This document shows positions 1-7,874 of a stretch of DNA of 64,000 nt, in pieces. The translations under genes were made by a program, and so were the position numbers. Each line of letters starts with the position of its first letter. Within the stretch, counting starts at the first letter, position 1. The notes below the pieces were generated by a model. The model did no database searches, had not been told where the DNA came from, and saw only the letters and a program-made list of their open reading frames with translations. The stretch is from an uncultured Nitrospirota bacterium (GTDB taxonomy: Bacteria; Nitrospirota; Nitrospiria; Nitrospirales; UBA8639), in contig CAKZPV010000002.1 in the NCBI GenBank assembly GCA_937139405.1, positions 93,328 to 157,327 of the forward strand, read 5' to 3'.

Positions 1-453
1 TACGGAAGATAAAAAACATGAAAACGTCCTTCTACTTATACCATACACTCTCTTGAGAGCAAGAGCTCAAGGAACAAGATTGCTGCCTTCATGACAATGA
101 GATTTGTTACGAATGTATGATTCGTGAAGTAGAGTGTGCATCTCTCTTGACATAGCGAAGGTGATCGCCTAGCCTGTGGCGGGGCTTATGAGGGCCCTAG
201 GGGTTTAGTTTTCCCGCCTTGGTCAACTCTTATATTGCTGATTGGGAAGAGTAAAATCTGGCTATCAGAGTTGTCCCCAAGCACTTGGATTCATGGATGA
301 GCCTATGGCTTCTCGAATAAATACCGTTCTGGAACTTTTTTCCTTTTATTCCTTTATTTTTGCAAATCGTTTCCCGATATATGTCGATAGTGCCTTTTGC
401 GGAGATACATAATCGGCATTTTCTGATCCACAGTCTATTCTTATGGGGGCTCC
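1..453. other. Intergenic region upstream of mreB
   Basis: No credible coding region is seen. A hairpin-forming inverted repeat (CTTGAG at 52-57, CTCAAG at 68-73) lies near the left end. A possible promoter pointing to mreB is TTGACA (147-152) with TAGCCT 17 bases later (170-175); the -35 is perfect and the -10 weak. The long leader, about 280 bases from that site to mreB, is unexplained. Confidence 0.4.
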
Positions 454-1482
454 ATGGCAGGGTTAAGTGATGTGCTGGGGTGGTTTTCGAGTGATCTCGC
501 CATTGATTTAGGGACAGCAACCACGTTGGTGTATGTTCGAGGTAAGGGTATCACCTTGAGTGAACCCTCAGTGGTCGCGATTGATAAGCAATCTAATTCG
601 GTCTTAGCGGTCGGCGTAGAAGCTAAGCGCATGGTGGGTCGCACACCAGGCAATATTGTGGCAATTCGGCCAATCAAGGAAGGCGTTATTGCCGATTTCG
701 CCATGACCGAGCGGATGTTGGAATATTTTATTACCAAATCTCATAACCGGCGAGCTTTTGTGCGGCCTCGCTGTATTATTGGGGTTCCCTCGCGGATTAC
801 TGAAGTAGAACAACGTGCAGTCAGAGAATCGGCCAGTCAAGCAGGGGCTCGAGAAGTGTACCTGATTGAAGAGCCTGTGGCGGCAGCTATTGGCGCGGGA
901 TTGCCTATCACCGAACCCTCGGGAAACATGGTCGTCGATATTGGTGGAGGGACGACGGATATTGCCGTGATTTCTCTTGGTGGGATTGTGTGCAGTGAGT
1001 CGGTAAAGGTGGCAGGGGATTCCATGGATGATGCCATCATGAGTTATATCAAGCGTCGCTACAACCTACTCATTGGCGAGCATATGTCTGAGCGAGTGAA
1101 AATAGAAGTGGGATCGGCTTATCCGTTAGAACAAGCAAAGACGATGATGGTCAAAGGGCGAGATATGATTTCTGGCATTCCGCGGACTGTCGTGGTCAAT
1201 GATTCAGAAATTCGTGAAGCCTTAGAAGATCCTATTCATTCAATTGTGAATGCCTTGCGCACTTCTTTGGAAAATACACCACCTGAATTGGCCGGTGATA
1301 TTATTGATAAAGGTGTGGTGATCACAGGTGGTGGGTCAATGTTGCCGGGTTTGGCCACTCGTTTCCAGGAAGAAACAAATCTACCAATTATTACGGTCGA
1401 AGATCCTCTCACCTCTGTCGTCTATGGTGTGGGCAAAGTGCTTGACGAAATTGAGTTATTCAAAAAGGTTGAGAAGTTTTAG
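454..1482 (+). CDS. mreB: Rod shape-determining protein MreB
   Basis: Bacterial actin homologue that forms membrane-associated filaments and guides the elongation machinery of rod-shaped cells. The actin-fold nucleotide motifs are visible: phosphate-1 motif IDLGTATTLVYV near residue 17, phosphate-2 motif VDIGGGTTDIAV near residue 162, and the adenosine motif VITGGGSMLPG near residue 290. The length of 342 residues is normal for MreB. The start ATG at 454 follows a G-rich stretch (TGGGGGC). The usual partners mreC, mreD and mrdA do not follow; the next gene is on the other strand, so this copy is transcribed alone. It could be a second mreB paralogue, but the motifs are all intact. Confidence 0.95.
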   Translation: MAGLSDVLGWFSSDLAIDLGTATTLVYVRGKGITLSEPSVVAIDKQSNSVLAVGVEAKRMVGRTPGNIVAIRPIKEGVIADFAMTERMLEYFITKSHNRRAFVRPRCIIGVPSRITEVEQRAVRESASQAGAREVYLIEEPVAAAIGAGLPITEPSGNMVVDIGGGTTDIAVISLGGIVCSESVKVAGDSMDDAIMSYIKRRYNLLIGEHMSERVKIEVGSAYPLEQAKTMMVKGRDMISGIPRTVVVNDSEIREALEDPIHSIVNALRTSLENTPPELAGDIIDKGVVITGGGSMLPGLATRFQEETNLPIITVEDPLTSVVYGVGKVLDEIELFKKVEKF

Positions 1483-1501
1483 ATGCATCTTAGCAGAGAC
1501 G

Positions 1502-2707
1502 TTACCTAGGAGCGTCCTTTTCTGGTGCGTGCTCGACGGCTTTCCCTACTATTCGAAAAATTTCTCCTCCGTACCCCAGGACATAGAGCTCTCCGTCCCG
1601 ATCTTCCCCGAACGAAGAAATTCTGAGTTCTGTTACGCGTAGTCGCTGTGTGTTGCCATCTCGATAACCCCAGATTTCCCCGGAGCAAAAATCTCCAAAG
1701 ACATAGGTTCCGTGTAAGGATGGGATTTTGGTGCCGCGATATACATAGCCACCAGTCACTGAGCATCGGCCGGAGGAATGAGCATATTCAGTCACAGGAT
1801 CGACGAGGTTGCTCCCCGTATCGCATTGTATTTTGGGATTGAAACAGTGAGTGCCTTCCTTAAAGCGCCACCCGTAATTCCTTCCTTTTTGAATGACATT
1901 GATTTCTTCCCACTCGTTTTGGCCGACGTCACCAGCCCAGAGTTTCCCGGTTTCTCGATCAAATGAAAAGCGCCAGGGATTGCGAAGTCCCCATGCAAAG
2001 ATTTCTGCTCGGCCAGGTTCTTTCACAAATGGGTTGTCAGCAGGAATGTTCTTGGGTGTTTGTTGATCGACATCAATTCGGAGAAACTTTCCCAGTAGTT
2101 CGTTCCGATTCTGTGCATAATTTTCTGGATCGCCCCCCGCCCCACCATCGCCTGTTCCAATGTAGAGATAGTGATCTGGACCAAATGCGATCATCCCGCC
2201 ATTGTGATTTCCGTATGGCTGAGGAATGACGAGCAGGATGGATTCTCGTTGAGCGGCCTGATCGAGGTTCGATGACACATGATATTCGGCAATCACTGTG
2301 GCTCGATCCTCCGAACGAGTATAATTGACATAGAATCGTCCATTTTCAGAATAGTTAGGATGAAAAGCTAATCCCAAGAGGCCTCGCTCACCACCTGTGG
2401 AGAGTTTTTCGCTGATATCCAGAAATGGTATTGAAAGTATTGTGCTCTTTTTGATGATGCGAATCCGTCCATCTTGTTCGACAACAAAGAGGCGGTTGGT
2501 CTCATCCGGGCTGGCCGTCAAAAAAATTGGTTTTGAAAATTGATGCGTGGCGATAGGCTGTAATGCGACAGAACTATTGGACACATCGGGGGTGCCTGAA
2601 AGCCCCCAGCTCAAGGGGGGAAGTATCATGAGACCTCCCAACAAAATGAGGGAGCTGACTATGGTGAGAACATCTTGACGAACGAGCGGATTTGGGCAGT
2701 GTTTCAT
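1502..2707 (-). CDS. PQQ-dependent sugar dehydrogenase-like protein (GSDH family), secreted
   Basis: Six-bladed beta-propeller protein of the soluble glucose/sorbosone dehydrogenase family, which oxidises aldose sugars with PQQ in the periplasm. Family features seen are GERGLLGLAFHPNY, the GNHNGG segment, YIGTGDGGAGGDP and RNPWRFSFD. The true sugar substrate cannot be told, and many members in environmental bacteria are uncharacterised. I chose the ATG at 2707 because it gives a classical signal peptide (short basic N-terminus, then hydrophobic LTIVSSLILLGG). The frame stays open to a TTG at 2812 and has another ATG at 2779, but no start has a convincing ribosome site. It converges with mreB and is divergent from the small gene at 2802. 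Confidence 0.85.
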   Translation of the reverse strand: MKHCPNPLVRQDVLTIVSSLILLGGLMILPPLSWGLSGTPDVSNSSVALQPIATHQFSKPIFLTASPDETNRLFVVEQDGRIRIIKKSTILSIPFLDISEKLSTGGERGLLGLAFHPNYSENGRFYVNYTRSEDRATVIAEYHVSSNLDQAAQRESILLVIPQPYGNHNGGMIAFGPDHYLYIGTGDGGAGGDPENYAQNRNELLGKFLRIDVDQQTPKNIPADNPFVKEPGRAEIFAWGLRNPWRFSFDRETGKLWAGDVGQNEWEEINVIQKGRNYGWRFKEGTHCFNPKIQCDTGSNLVDPVTEYAHSSGRCSVTGGYVYRGTKIPSLHGTYVFGDFCSGEIWGYRDGNTQRLRVTELRISSFGEDRDGELYVLGYGGEIFRIVGKAVEHAPEKDAPR

Positions 2708-2801
2708 GAGTAAAGGCCGATGGGTTGAAGAGAGGGATTGCACGAGAAAACCAAGCCTTGTTATAACTTGAGCAGTCATTTTGCTGAAGAAGGAGCGAAG
2801 G

Positions 2802-2996
2802 ATGATCCTCAAATATGAATCAGATGTTATGGATGATGAAAATGCTCGTGGAAAGTTTTATCATGTCTGTCAAGGTCGGGTCCAGGAGACGCCCATGGCT
2901 GTCCCACCTGAAGATCAGCCTTTCGAGTGTCCTGTGTGTGAGGTCGATTTGGAACAGGAAGACTTTATGTTGGCACAACAGCGTGGATGGTCCTGA
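2802..2996 (+). CDS. Small cysteine-pair protein, possible metal site
   Basis: 64 residues. I chose the ATG at 2802 because AGGAG (2791-2795) lies six bases upstream; an in-frame TTG at 2781 lacks such a site. The protein has one CPVC pair near the C-terminus and a HVC motif about 25 residues before it, so it might bind a metal as a degenerate zinc ribbon. No function can be assigned. It is followed by another small cysteine-pair protein on the same strand. Confidence 0.65.
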   Translation: MILKYESDVMDDENARGKFYHVCQGRVQETPMAVPPEDQPFECPVCEVDLEQEDFMLAQQRGWS

Positions 2997-3042
2997 TGGT
3001 TCTGTATAGTCTTATAATTATTATGAGCGGGAAAACGTTGAC

Positions 3043-3255
3043 ATGACATCGGGAAGCTCAGAACGAAAAACTGTTGCAGTTATGCGCGGTCGAATGATCC
3101 TGTGTTCTTTTTGTTTCGATTCCGTCAATGAAGAAAAACTCGTTGATTCAAAAAACTATGTTGAGGACCACGAAGCTTTTTTTGATCTCATCTGCCCGGG
3201 TTGTGAAGATCTGAACCGTCCTCTCATTGATGATATGCTCGGAAGTTCCGAGTAG
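3043..3255 (+). CDS. Small zinc-ribbon-like protein
   Basis: 70 residues with two CxxC pairs, CSFC and CPGC, about 30 residues apart, the layout of a zinc ribbon. The rest is acidic. The start at 3043 follows GAGCGGG by about ten bases; internal Met 14 or Met 18 are possible starts and would put the first CxxC at the very N-terminus. Role unknown. Its position 46 bases after the preceding cysteine-pair gene suggests co-transcription. Confidence 0.6.
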   Translation: MTSGSSERKTVAVMRGRMILCSFCFDSVNEEKLVDSKNYVEDHEAFFDLICPGCEDLNRPLIDDMLGSSE

Positions 3256-3504
3256 CGTTCCTTCCTTATCCTGCCAGAGTTAACCTAACGCATTCACCTT
3301 AATACGTTAGGCTTAGCTTCGTTCCCCCTCCTAAGTACCTAACAACTGAGAATGGCATATCGTAGGTGTTTGTCCTTTATGAGAAATAGTCCTGCAGTAA
3401 GCATCTGTGCGCCGATCGTGAAGGCTTCTGTGTGTGAAAACACACTTCATGGAAACTAACATGAATGATCCTCTCTCACCCTTATCCCGAGGAGATCGAA
3501 ATCT

Positions 3505-4326
3505 GTGATCAATGTTGAACAGCTCACGCTAACTGCGTCTGAAATGTTCATGAGTTATGGCCCAAAGCTTCTCTTGGCTCTGATCACGCTTATTGTTGGG
3601 TTTTGAATCATTGAGCGTGTGATGAATACCTGTGATGGGATGATGGAACGGAGTCAGGTCGAAATTACCCTGCGAAAATTCCTGCTGAACTTCCCCTTGT
3701 ATTAAAATCCCTGGTTATTGTCGGTGTGGCATCGATGGTTGGCGTGGAAACGAACTTGTTTTTTGCGATGTTGGGTGCTGCAGGTTTGGCGGTAGGATTA
3801 GCCTTTCAGGGAGTTTGGCGAATTTTGCCGGAGGCGGCCTTATTTTATTTTTTAGGCCGTTTAAAGTTGGGGATCTGATTGAGGCGCAAGAGTATTTATG
3901 TCTTGTCAAAGAGATTTATATTTTTGTGACCATTCTCACGACTCTGGATCATCCGCGGATTATGATACCCAATGGTTTGCTTTCCAATGGCTGTGTGACC
4001 AATCTGAACGTGGAGCTTCGTCGTCGCATGGATATGGTGTTCGGTATGAGCTATGGCGATGATGTGTTGCAGGTGAAGCGGATCTTGCAAGAAGTGATCG
4101 CTGCAGACAGTCGCGTCCTAACTGAGCCTGCCGCGGAAGTTTATGTTAAGGAGCGTGGGAAAGCTCAATGAATATGTTAGTGCGGGTCTGGGTGCAGCCA
4201 GAAAATTATTGGGGTGTCTATTTCCATATGCATGAACAAGTTAAATTGACATTCGACCGCGAAGGGATTTCTATCCCATTCCCACAACAGGACGTGCATA
4301 TGATTCCAGTTTCCAAAACTGCTTAA
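3505..4326 (+). pseudogene. mscS: Decayed mechanosensitive channel gene (mscS family)
   Basis: Reading across three frames recovers an almost complete small MscS channel. The N-terminal membrane segment starts at GTG 3505 and hits an in-frame TGA at 3604-3606 where a Trp is expected (VGF-stop-IIERV). The pore helix region then runs in another frame (VGVASMVGVETNLFFAMLGA, AVGLAFQG), and NFAGGGLILFFRPFKVGD continues in a third. The C-terminal domain is interrupted near 4171, after which RVWVQPENYWGVYF and GISIPFPQQDVH are readable to TAA at 4324. One nonsense codon plus at least three frameshifts mean no functional channel is made. The order and spacing of the family blocks are otherwise kept, so the decay looks recent. 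Confidence 0.9.
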
Positions 4327-4505
4327 ATCGTCTGGGCATTCATTTCCGGAGCTTCGGCAACATTCTGGGGTTCCGGGATTTTTTTTAAGGAACTTCCTCA
4401 AACGTTATGGAAAATGAGAAAAAACTTAATATTTAATGGAACAACGCCGAGAAGAAAGAATAGGCGTCAAAGCATTCGAAGGAGTTCCCAACAAGGAGGT
4501 GCCTT

Positions 4506-4961
4506 ATGGGAGGTCTTAGAGATGGGCCGCTTATCGGTAAAGTTCCTTGGGCCATTGCCCTGTTACTATGGGCTATGCCTTTTCCTTCCTGGTCGTGTGA
4601 TTCACAACTCAATCCTCAAGCATTTCAATCCATTGTTTCAGCCCATAACGATCTCCTCCCTAATGGCATGATGGCCATTCGCTATTCGGGAACCGGGAGA
4701 GAAGTTTCTCCTCACGTCGGAGTGCATCGCGTCATGATGATCTTGCCCGGTCGGGAGCTCACGATTCCCGAAGCCGAGGATCCCGAGTATTTGGTGGTTG
4801 AAGTAGACGGCACCATAGGATGGATGACCTATCTTGTCGCGGCTCATGCCTTATTTTACGGGGTTGGTCAGGATAGCTTGGGTTTTCCAGAGCGGCTGTG
4901 GATTGATTCAGAGGAAGACGGCCTCAATGGCAACGAACATTTGAGTCGGCGGAGTGACTGA
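4506..4961 (+). CDS. Predicted secreted protein of unknown function
   Basis: 151 residues starting at ATG 4506, seven bases after a strong AAGGAGG ribosome site. A hydrophobic segment (AIALLLWAMPFPSWS) near residues 16-30 followed by Cys looks like an export signal; it could be a lipoprotein, though the residues before the Cys do not form a good lipobox. The mature part is mixed alpha/beta with no motif I recognise. It stands alone between the mscS pseudogene and another solitary small gene. Confidence 0.65.
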   Translation: MGGLRDGPLIGKVPWAIALLLWAMPFPSWSCDSQLNPQAFQSIVSAHNDLLPNGMMAIRYSGTGREVSPHVGVHRVMMILPGRELTIPEAEDPEYLVVEVDGTIGWMTYLVAAHALFYGVGQDSLGFPERLWIDSEEDGLNGNEHLSRRSD

Positions 4962-5184
4962 CTGAGCAATGAAAATACTGGTCATTGAAGAGAGATGGCT
5001 TGAAATTGTTCTATTTTGTAGTATTCGTAGGCAAGCTTTGCGCAAAAGGGAGGAATTGTTCGGTGTATAGGGTCCTGCCAGCTACCATCTTCAGAGCGAT
5101 TTCAATCAACTATCAACCATAACTATTGATTAGCAATAGGGATCGTTTTAAAGTATAGCTTGCATCGCTACCAAGGAGGGTTCG

Positions 5185-5682
5185 ATGTCAATCGTACGCT
5201 GGCCAATCGATAAATGGCAGGATTTATTTCGGACCCTGTTTCGTCCTGAACACGTCGCCTTTTTCCCTCACAAAGTTTTTCGCTGGGATGCCCGGGGAAT
5301 CTATCGGGATTGTTTTTTCCCTTTTCCCTGTGAACACTTGTTAGGAGGAGAAAAGGTCATAGGCAATTCGGTCAAAGAGGTGTTGCCTAGACAGGTAGGA
5401 TCTAAGCTTCAGCGAGTGGTTACTCTGACTGTACGGCAAGGTCGTTCACAAGATGTGCAATGCGTCTTGTCGGCTGGGGAAAAATCTTATGTTGCCTCAA
5501 TCCGGCTCTTCCCCTTTGATTCAGAAGTTCTTGGTTTTGTCACCGATTATGATCTGAGTGGGAAGCCCGTTATTCATGTCACTCCAGATCATCCTGCTGT
5601 GAGATTTCTCAAGAACTCCTCAGTAATCGCGACGCCATCCACAAGTGCCGTTCAAAAAATCCCGTCTCCATTTATTTCATAA
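5185..5682 (+). CDS. PAS-like single-domain protein, function unknown
   Basis: 165 residues with start ATG 5185 preceded by AAGGAGG. The middle (residues about 35-130) reads like a PAS fold: a sequence resembling the GxSxxEVLP segment of PAS_4 domains (GNSVKEVLPRQVG), then strands ending in VLGFVTDYD. It has no kinase, GGDEF or helix-turn-helix part, so if it is a PAS sensor it must act through a partner. No signal peptide is seen, so it is probably cytoplasmic. The PAS assignment is by eye and moderate. Confidence 0.6.
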   Translation: MSIVRWPIDKWQDLFRTLFRPEHVAFFPHKVFRWDARGIYRDCFFPFPCEHLLGGEKVIGNSVKEVLPRQVGSKLQRVVTLTVRQGRSQDVQCVLSAGEKSYVASIRLFPFDSEVLGFVTDYDLSGKPVIHVTPDHPAVRFLKNSSVIATPSTSAVQKIPSPFIS

Positions 5683-6003
5683 TTCATCGAGTAAGTTCTG
5701 AGGTCGCAGAAGCCGTCTGGTCCTCGAGAAAACCCCATTCCTCCAGCAGAACTGGCAACGATAAATCGTGTGAGTTGTCTATTTAGATTTTCCCCTGACA
5801 TTCCAGTCAAGTTGGAATCGTGCATACAGGAATCACCAGATCAAAATTGTGGGAACAACTTTGGCAAATATACCTAAAAATCGGCATGCTTTCTGGACCT
5901 CCTTTTGAATGGCATGGTATTTCTGTATAGGGAGTGCTTGAAAACGGGCCAATGCATGATGCCCTTGCGGTATGTGGAAGACTATTGAAAAGAAGGAGAA
6001 AAT
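5683..6003. other. Intergenic region, no feature recognised
   Basis: About 320 bases with stop codons in all frames and no convincing RNA, terminator or repeat. The last 12 bases hold the AAGGAG ribosome site of the next gene. Confidence 0.5.
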
Positions 6004-6264
6004 ATGCATCAAGAAGAGGAATCGTTTAATCTTCGCTTTTCTCTAGAAGCGAAGTTTCCAGATGAATATGATGGTGAGGATGATGAGAGGGTGTGGCTGA
6101 AGCAGTGGGAGACCAAGGTGAAACCCGATATTGTCAAAAGTATTTTTCAGACGCTGGAGCAATACCCTGAGTGGGCAGCCCGCTTTCGCAATCGAGGGTT
6201 AGCGGCTACAGATGAAATAGAGATTGTATTAGAAAAGACATATTCTGATCCTTCACTCAACTAG
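6004..6264 (+). CDS. Small acidic hypothetical protein
   Basis: 86 residues, start ATG 6004 with AAGGAG about six bases upstream. The protein is rich in Glu, Asp and aromatic residues, with no membrane segment, signal or recognised motif; the second half is predicted helical by eye (KSIFQTLEQYPEWAARFRNR). It ends four bases before the next reading frame, so the two may be co-transcribed. Function unknown. Confidence 0.6.
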   Translation: MHQEEESFNLRFSLEAKFPDEYDGEDDERVWLKQWETKVKPDIVKSIFQTLEQYPEWAARFRNRGLAATDEIEIVLEKTYSDPSLN

Positions 6265-6268
6265 ACGT

Positions 6269-7786
6269 ATGATGTTCCCTATCAAATTTGTGCGACGAGG
6301 GTTTCTCATAGGAATGATGTGTGGTTGGATTGGAGCGACGAGTATCTCTACGCAGGCACAGAATCTTACCTATACTCCTACACCAAGTAATCCCGTTGGA
6401 CGTGCCCCACAAGCTATTGCGACTGGTGACTTTAATGGTGACGGGCACAGTGATTTGGCGACAGTGAATGGTACCTCAGATGATGTCTCGGTGTTATTAG
6501 GAAACGGGAACGGTACGTTTCAATCAGCTGTGTCGTTTGGTGTGGGGAAAATTCCCTTGGCATTAGTTGCTAAAGATATAGATCGAGATGGTGTATCAGA
6601 TTTGGTGGTGGCATTAAGCGGGTCTGATCAAGTGGTGGTTCTCAAGGGTGATGGAAAGGGACTGTTTCAAAAATGGGCTGATCAAGCGGTAGGTAAGGGG
6701 ACGACTTTTTTGGTAGCGGAAGATCTCAATGCAGATGGCTGGAATGATGTGGTGGCTGCTAACAGCGGCCGGTTTGGCTATTACCCGCCTTTTAATATGA
6801 GTGTTTTGCTTAATGATGGCAAGGGGTATTTAGAAGAGTCAGTGTTGTATGAACAGGATCGAGGTGAAGAAATGTTTCCCACAGGAATATTCGTGGGCGA
6901 TCTCACCGGTGATAAGGTTGTCGATTTGGCTGTGACTTGGAGTCAACCAAGCTGGAGTTCAGCGAATGGACTAGTCTCCATTTTGAAAAATACGGGTGAT
7001 GGAACCTTTGAATCATCGAAAGATTTGAAGCCTGGATTCACCTTGAGTGCGATTCACGGAGCTGATATTGATCACAATGGACTGGTGGATCTCGCTGTCA
7101 CAAGTTTATACGCTGATACGGTTCGTGTTCTTCTTCAACACGAGCCAGGTGAATTTCGCATGCTCGATTCCGTGAAAGTGGGATTTGCCCCAGTAGGCGT
7201 CAAGCTTCAGGATGTGAATCAGGACGACGAATTAGACCTTGTGGTGGTGAATCGAGATTCTAATAGTCTGTCACTTTTTGTCGGAGAGGGAACAGGCGCG
7301 TTTACTACCGTTGGGCATTTTGGGGTGGGCGCCACGCCTGCGGCCGTAGTGGTGCATGATTTCGATCAAGATTCCCTCCCAGATCTGGCCACCGCGAGCA
7401 CCAATGTTGATGGAGTTTCAGTGCTCTTGAGTGGTGGAGGGGCCATACCTTTGCCGAGTATCAACACGGACGCGCTGGTATTTGAACAAGGCATATCTTT
7501 TACGCCATCAGCAAAGCCATCATCTCAGCCAGTCCGGTTTTCCAATATTGGCCTTGGTCTGCTTCAGATAGATACTATTGAGATCTCAGGAACGGGAGCA
7601 GGTGCGTTTGCCACGATCGACAATACCTGCCAGGGCATCACACTTCACACCGGAGAATCCTGTTCCCTGCAGGTTTCATTCACAGGGAAAACTTCTGGCA
7701 CCCATTACGCCACGCTCATCATTCAAGATAATGCTAGTGGCAGCCCTCGCCGTGTGATCTTAAAAGGTATCGTCAATAAAGGGTAA
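6269..7786 (+). CDS. Secreted FG-GAP/VCBS repeat protein with C-terminal Ig-like domain
   Basis: 505 residues. The N-terminus has an export signal (FLIGMMCGWIGATSISTQA). Residues about 40-400 hold a row of VCBS/FG-GAP repeats, recognisable by recurring calcium-binding D-x-N-x-D-x-x-D-L cores such as GDFNGDGHSDLATV, DLNADGWNDVV, DIDHNGLVDLAV and DVNQDDELDLVVV, as in integrin-alpha-like beta-propellers. The last 100 residues (GLGLLQIDTIEISG to the end) resemble the Ig-like ASPM/SPD-2/Hydin domain, with two Cys that could form a disulfide. Such proteins are usually exported and bind surfaces or partners. No ligand can be predicted. Confidence 0.8.
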   Translation: MMFPIKFVRRGFLIGMMCGWIGATSISTQAQNLTYTPTPSNPVGRAPQAIATGDFNGDGHSDLATVNGTSDDVSVLLGNGNGTFQSAVSFGVGKIPLALVAKDIDRDGVSDLVVALSGSDQVVVLKGDGKGLFQKWADQAVGKGTTFLVAEDLNADGWNDVVAANSGRFGYYPPFNMSVLLNDGKGYLEESVLYEQDRGEEMFPTGIFVGDLTGDKVVDLAVTWSQPSWSSANGLVSILKNTGDGTFESSKDLKPGFTLSAIHGADIDHNGLVDLAVTSLYADTVRVLLQHEPGEFRMLDSVKVGFAPVGVKLQDVNQDDELDLVVVNRDSNSLSLFVGEGTGAFTTVGHFGVGATPAAVVVHDFDQDSLPDLATASTNVDGVSVLLSGGGAIPLPSINTDALVFEQGISFTPSAKPSSQPVRFSNIGLGLLQIDTIEISGTGAGAFATIDNTCQGITLHTGESCSLQVSFTGKTSGTHYATLIIQDNASGSPRRVILKGIVNKG

Positions 7787-7874
7787 CCTTTTCAGGGAAT
7801 TCGTTCTTCACCTCTTCAATCCTTCTTAAAGAATATTGTATTCTCCTGGCCAGTTCGTTTTTCTTGGAATGACT

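Noticed and set aside
3284..3311. Inverted repeat CCTAACG / CGTTAGG
   Set aside because: Seven pairs with a 14-base loop and no U-run; too weak to call a terminator.
4414..4671. 85-residue frame overlapping the secreted protein at 4506
   Set aside because: The overlapping frame at 4506 has a strong ribosome site and a signal peptide; this one has neither.
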